Source: Fidelibacterota bacterium UBA7301 (GTDB lineage Bacteria > Fidelibacterota > Marinisomatia > Marinisomatales > TCS55). From it: a stretch of DNA of 15,166 nt. The notes under the pieces are model-generated. The model was not told where the DNA came from, searched no databases, and saw only the letters and a list, made by a program, of their open reading frames with translations. The stretch is from assembly GCA_002471845.1 (NCBI GenBank), contig DKQT01000014.1, forward strand, positions 79,749 to 94,914. Direction: 5' to 3'. A program made the position numbers and the translations under genes. Positions 14,444-15,166 of this stretch are shown piece after piece; the stretch's first letter is position 1, and each line of letters begins with the position of its first letter.

Positions 14444-15166
14444 CTAATTTTCACTTTCTTTTCCTTGGGCTTCAACGGCCGCACTTTTTTTGGCTATTTC
14501 TTCTTTATCACCTAAATAGTAGTGTTTAATGGGGTTTAACTGTTCATCCAATTCATACACCAATGGCACACCTGTTGGAATATTTAACCCGACAATTTCT
14601 TCATCAGAAATATTGTCGAGATATTTCACTAAAGCACGGAGAGAATTTCCATGAGCAACAATTAAAACTTTTTCACCTGATTGAATAGATGGCGCAATGG
14701 TCTCATGCCAGTATGGGAGGAAACGCTCAACCGTATCTTTTAGACATTCTGATGCCGGCAGTTCATTTTCGGTTAAATCACTGTAGCGATCATCAAACCG
14801 TGGATGTCGTTCATCATTGATCTCCAATGGTGGCGGTGGTGCACTGTAACTGCGCCGCCAAATCAATACCTGCTCATCCCCGTATTTCTGTGCAGTATCT
14901 GCTTTGTTCAGTCCCTGGAGGGCGCCGTAATGCCGTTCATTGAGCCGCCAGTTATATTCAATTGGAATGTTACTGAGCCCCATTTTACTGAGACAGATAT
15001 CCATGGTTCGAATGGCCCGTTTTAGTACTGAAGTATAAGCCAGGTTAAAGTTAAAACCGCCCTCTTTCAGGATTTTCCCGGATGACTTTGCTTCCCGGAT
15101 TCCTTTATCCGTAAGGTCAACATCCGTCCACCCCGTGAACCGATTTTCTAAATTCCACTGGCTTTC
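14444..15166 (-). CDS. gpmA: 2,3-bisphosphoglycerate-dependent phosphoglycerate mutase, N-terminus cut by window edge
   Basis: Interconverts 3- and 2-phosphoglycerate in glycolysis/gluconeogenesis through a phosphohistidine. The open frame runs to the last base of the window and reads ESQWNLENRFTGWTDVDLT, the segment just after the catalytic RHG. That His and about a dozen N-terminal residues therefore lie outside; the ATG at 15004 is internal. Further family marks are TSVLKRAIRTMD, LNERHYGALQG with the catalytic Glu, RRSYSAPPPPL, and VLIVAHGNSLRALVKYLDNI with the second His. The C-terminus carries an Ala/Glu/Lys-rich tail ending KESEN. About 240 residues are visible, so the full length is near 250, normal for GpmA. 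Downstream by 16 bases is the AT-rich kinase gene, read in the same direction. Confidence 0.95.
   Translation of the reverse strand, partial: ESQWNLENRFTGWTDVDLTDKGIREAKSSGKILKEGGFNFNLAYTSVLKRAIRTMDICLSKMGLSNIPIEYNWRLNERHYGALQGLNKADTAQKYGDEQVLIWRRSYSAPPPPLEINDERHPRFDDRYSDLTENELPASECLKDTVERFLPYWHETIAPSIQSGEKVLIVAHGNSLRALVKYLDNISDEEIVGLNIPTGVPLVYELDEQLNPIKHYYLGDKEEIAKKSAAVEAQGKESEN

Noticed and set aside
14444..15004. Phosphoglycerate mutase starting at ATG 15004
   Set aside because: The frame stays open to the window end and the upstream residues match the conserved GpmA N-terminus, so 15004 is an internal Met.

Overview
The window looks like a chromosomal segment from a free-living Gram-negative bacterium of the Bacteroidota/Fibrobacterota/Marinimicrobia (FCB) kind. 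Reasons: a TonB-dependent receptor with an N-terminal carboxypeptidase-regulatory-like beta-sandwich, moderate to low GC, tightly packed genes with weak or absent Shine-Dalgarno sites, and a secreted S58 (DmpA-type) peptidase. I lean towards a marine Marinimicrobia-like lineage, but this is inference. No RNA genes, insertion sequences, CRISPR arrays or origins were seen. Both edges cut a gene: a SRAP-domain protein on the left and phosphoglycerate mutase on the right, each a few codons short of its catalytic N-terminal residue.

Layout. (1) Positions 1-3703, plus strand: SRAP/YedK-type protein, a 222-bp spacer with two inverted repeats, then a 910-aa TonB-dependent receptor ending in a strong hairpin that can also terminate the converging genes. 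(2) 3761-6254, minus strand: a compact unit of exported S58 peptidase, FkbM-type methyltransferase and a DUF3228-type protein. (3) 6339-7766, plus strand: a two-gene unit of a zinc-site DUF971 protein (the N-terminal domain type of gamma-butyrobetaine hydroxylase) and an L-2-hydroxyglutarate-oxidase-like flavoprotein. It meets the next unit tail to tail with interleaved stop codons. (4) 7763-15166, minus strand: nine consecutive genes in transcription order gpmA, cysC-like kinase, LsrF-like class I aldolase/thiolase, zinc alcohol dehydrogenase, NCS2 purine permease, mtnA, mtnP (MTAP), apt, trmL.

How the genes may work together. The core of the last block is methylthioadenosine (MTA) salvage. 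MtnP splits MTA into adenine and methylthioribose-1-phosphate, Apt returns adenine to AMP, the permease moves purines, and MtnA isomerises the sugar phosphate to methylthioribulose-1-phosphate. The usual next enzymes (MtnB, MtnC/MtnW/MtnX, MtnD) are absent from the window. Instead an LsrF-type Schiff-base aldolase and a zinc alcohol dehydrogenase lie directly upstream, translated as a coupled pair. This arrangement has the logic of the DHAP shunt: aldol cleavage to DHAP plus (methylthio)acetaldehyde or acetaldehyde, then reduction to the alcohol. The known shunt, however, uses a class II aldolase. I propose, as inference only, that this is an alternative shunt built on an LsrF-family enzyme. 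It is the most interesting item in the window.
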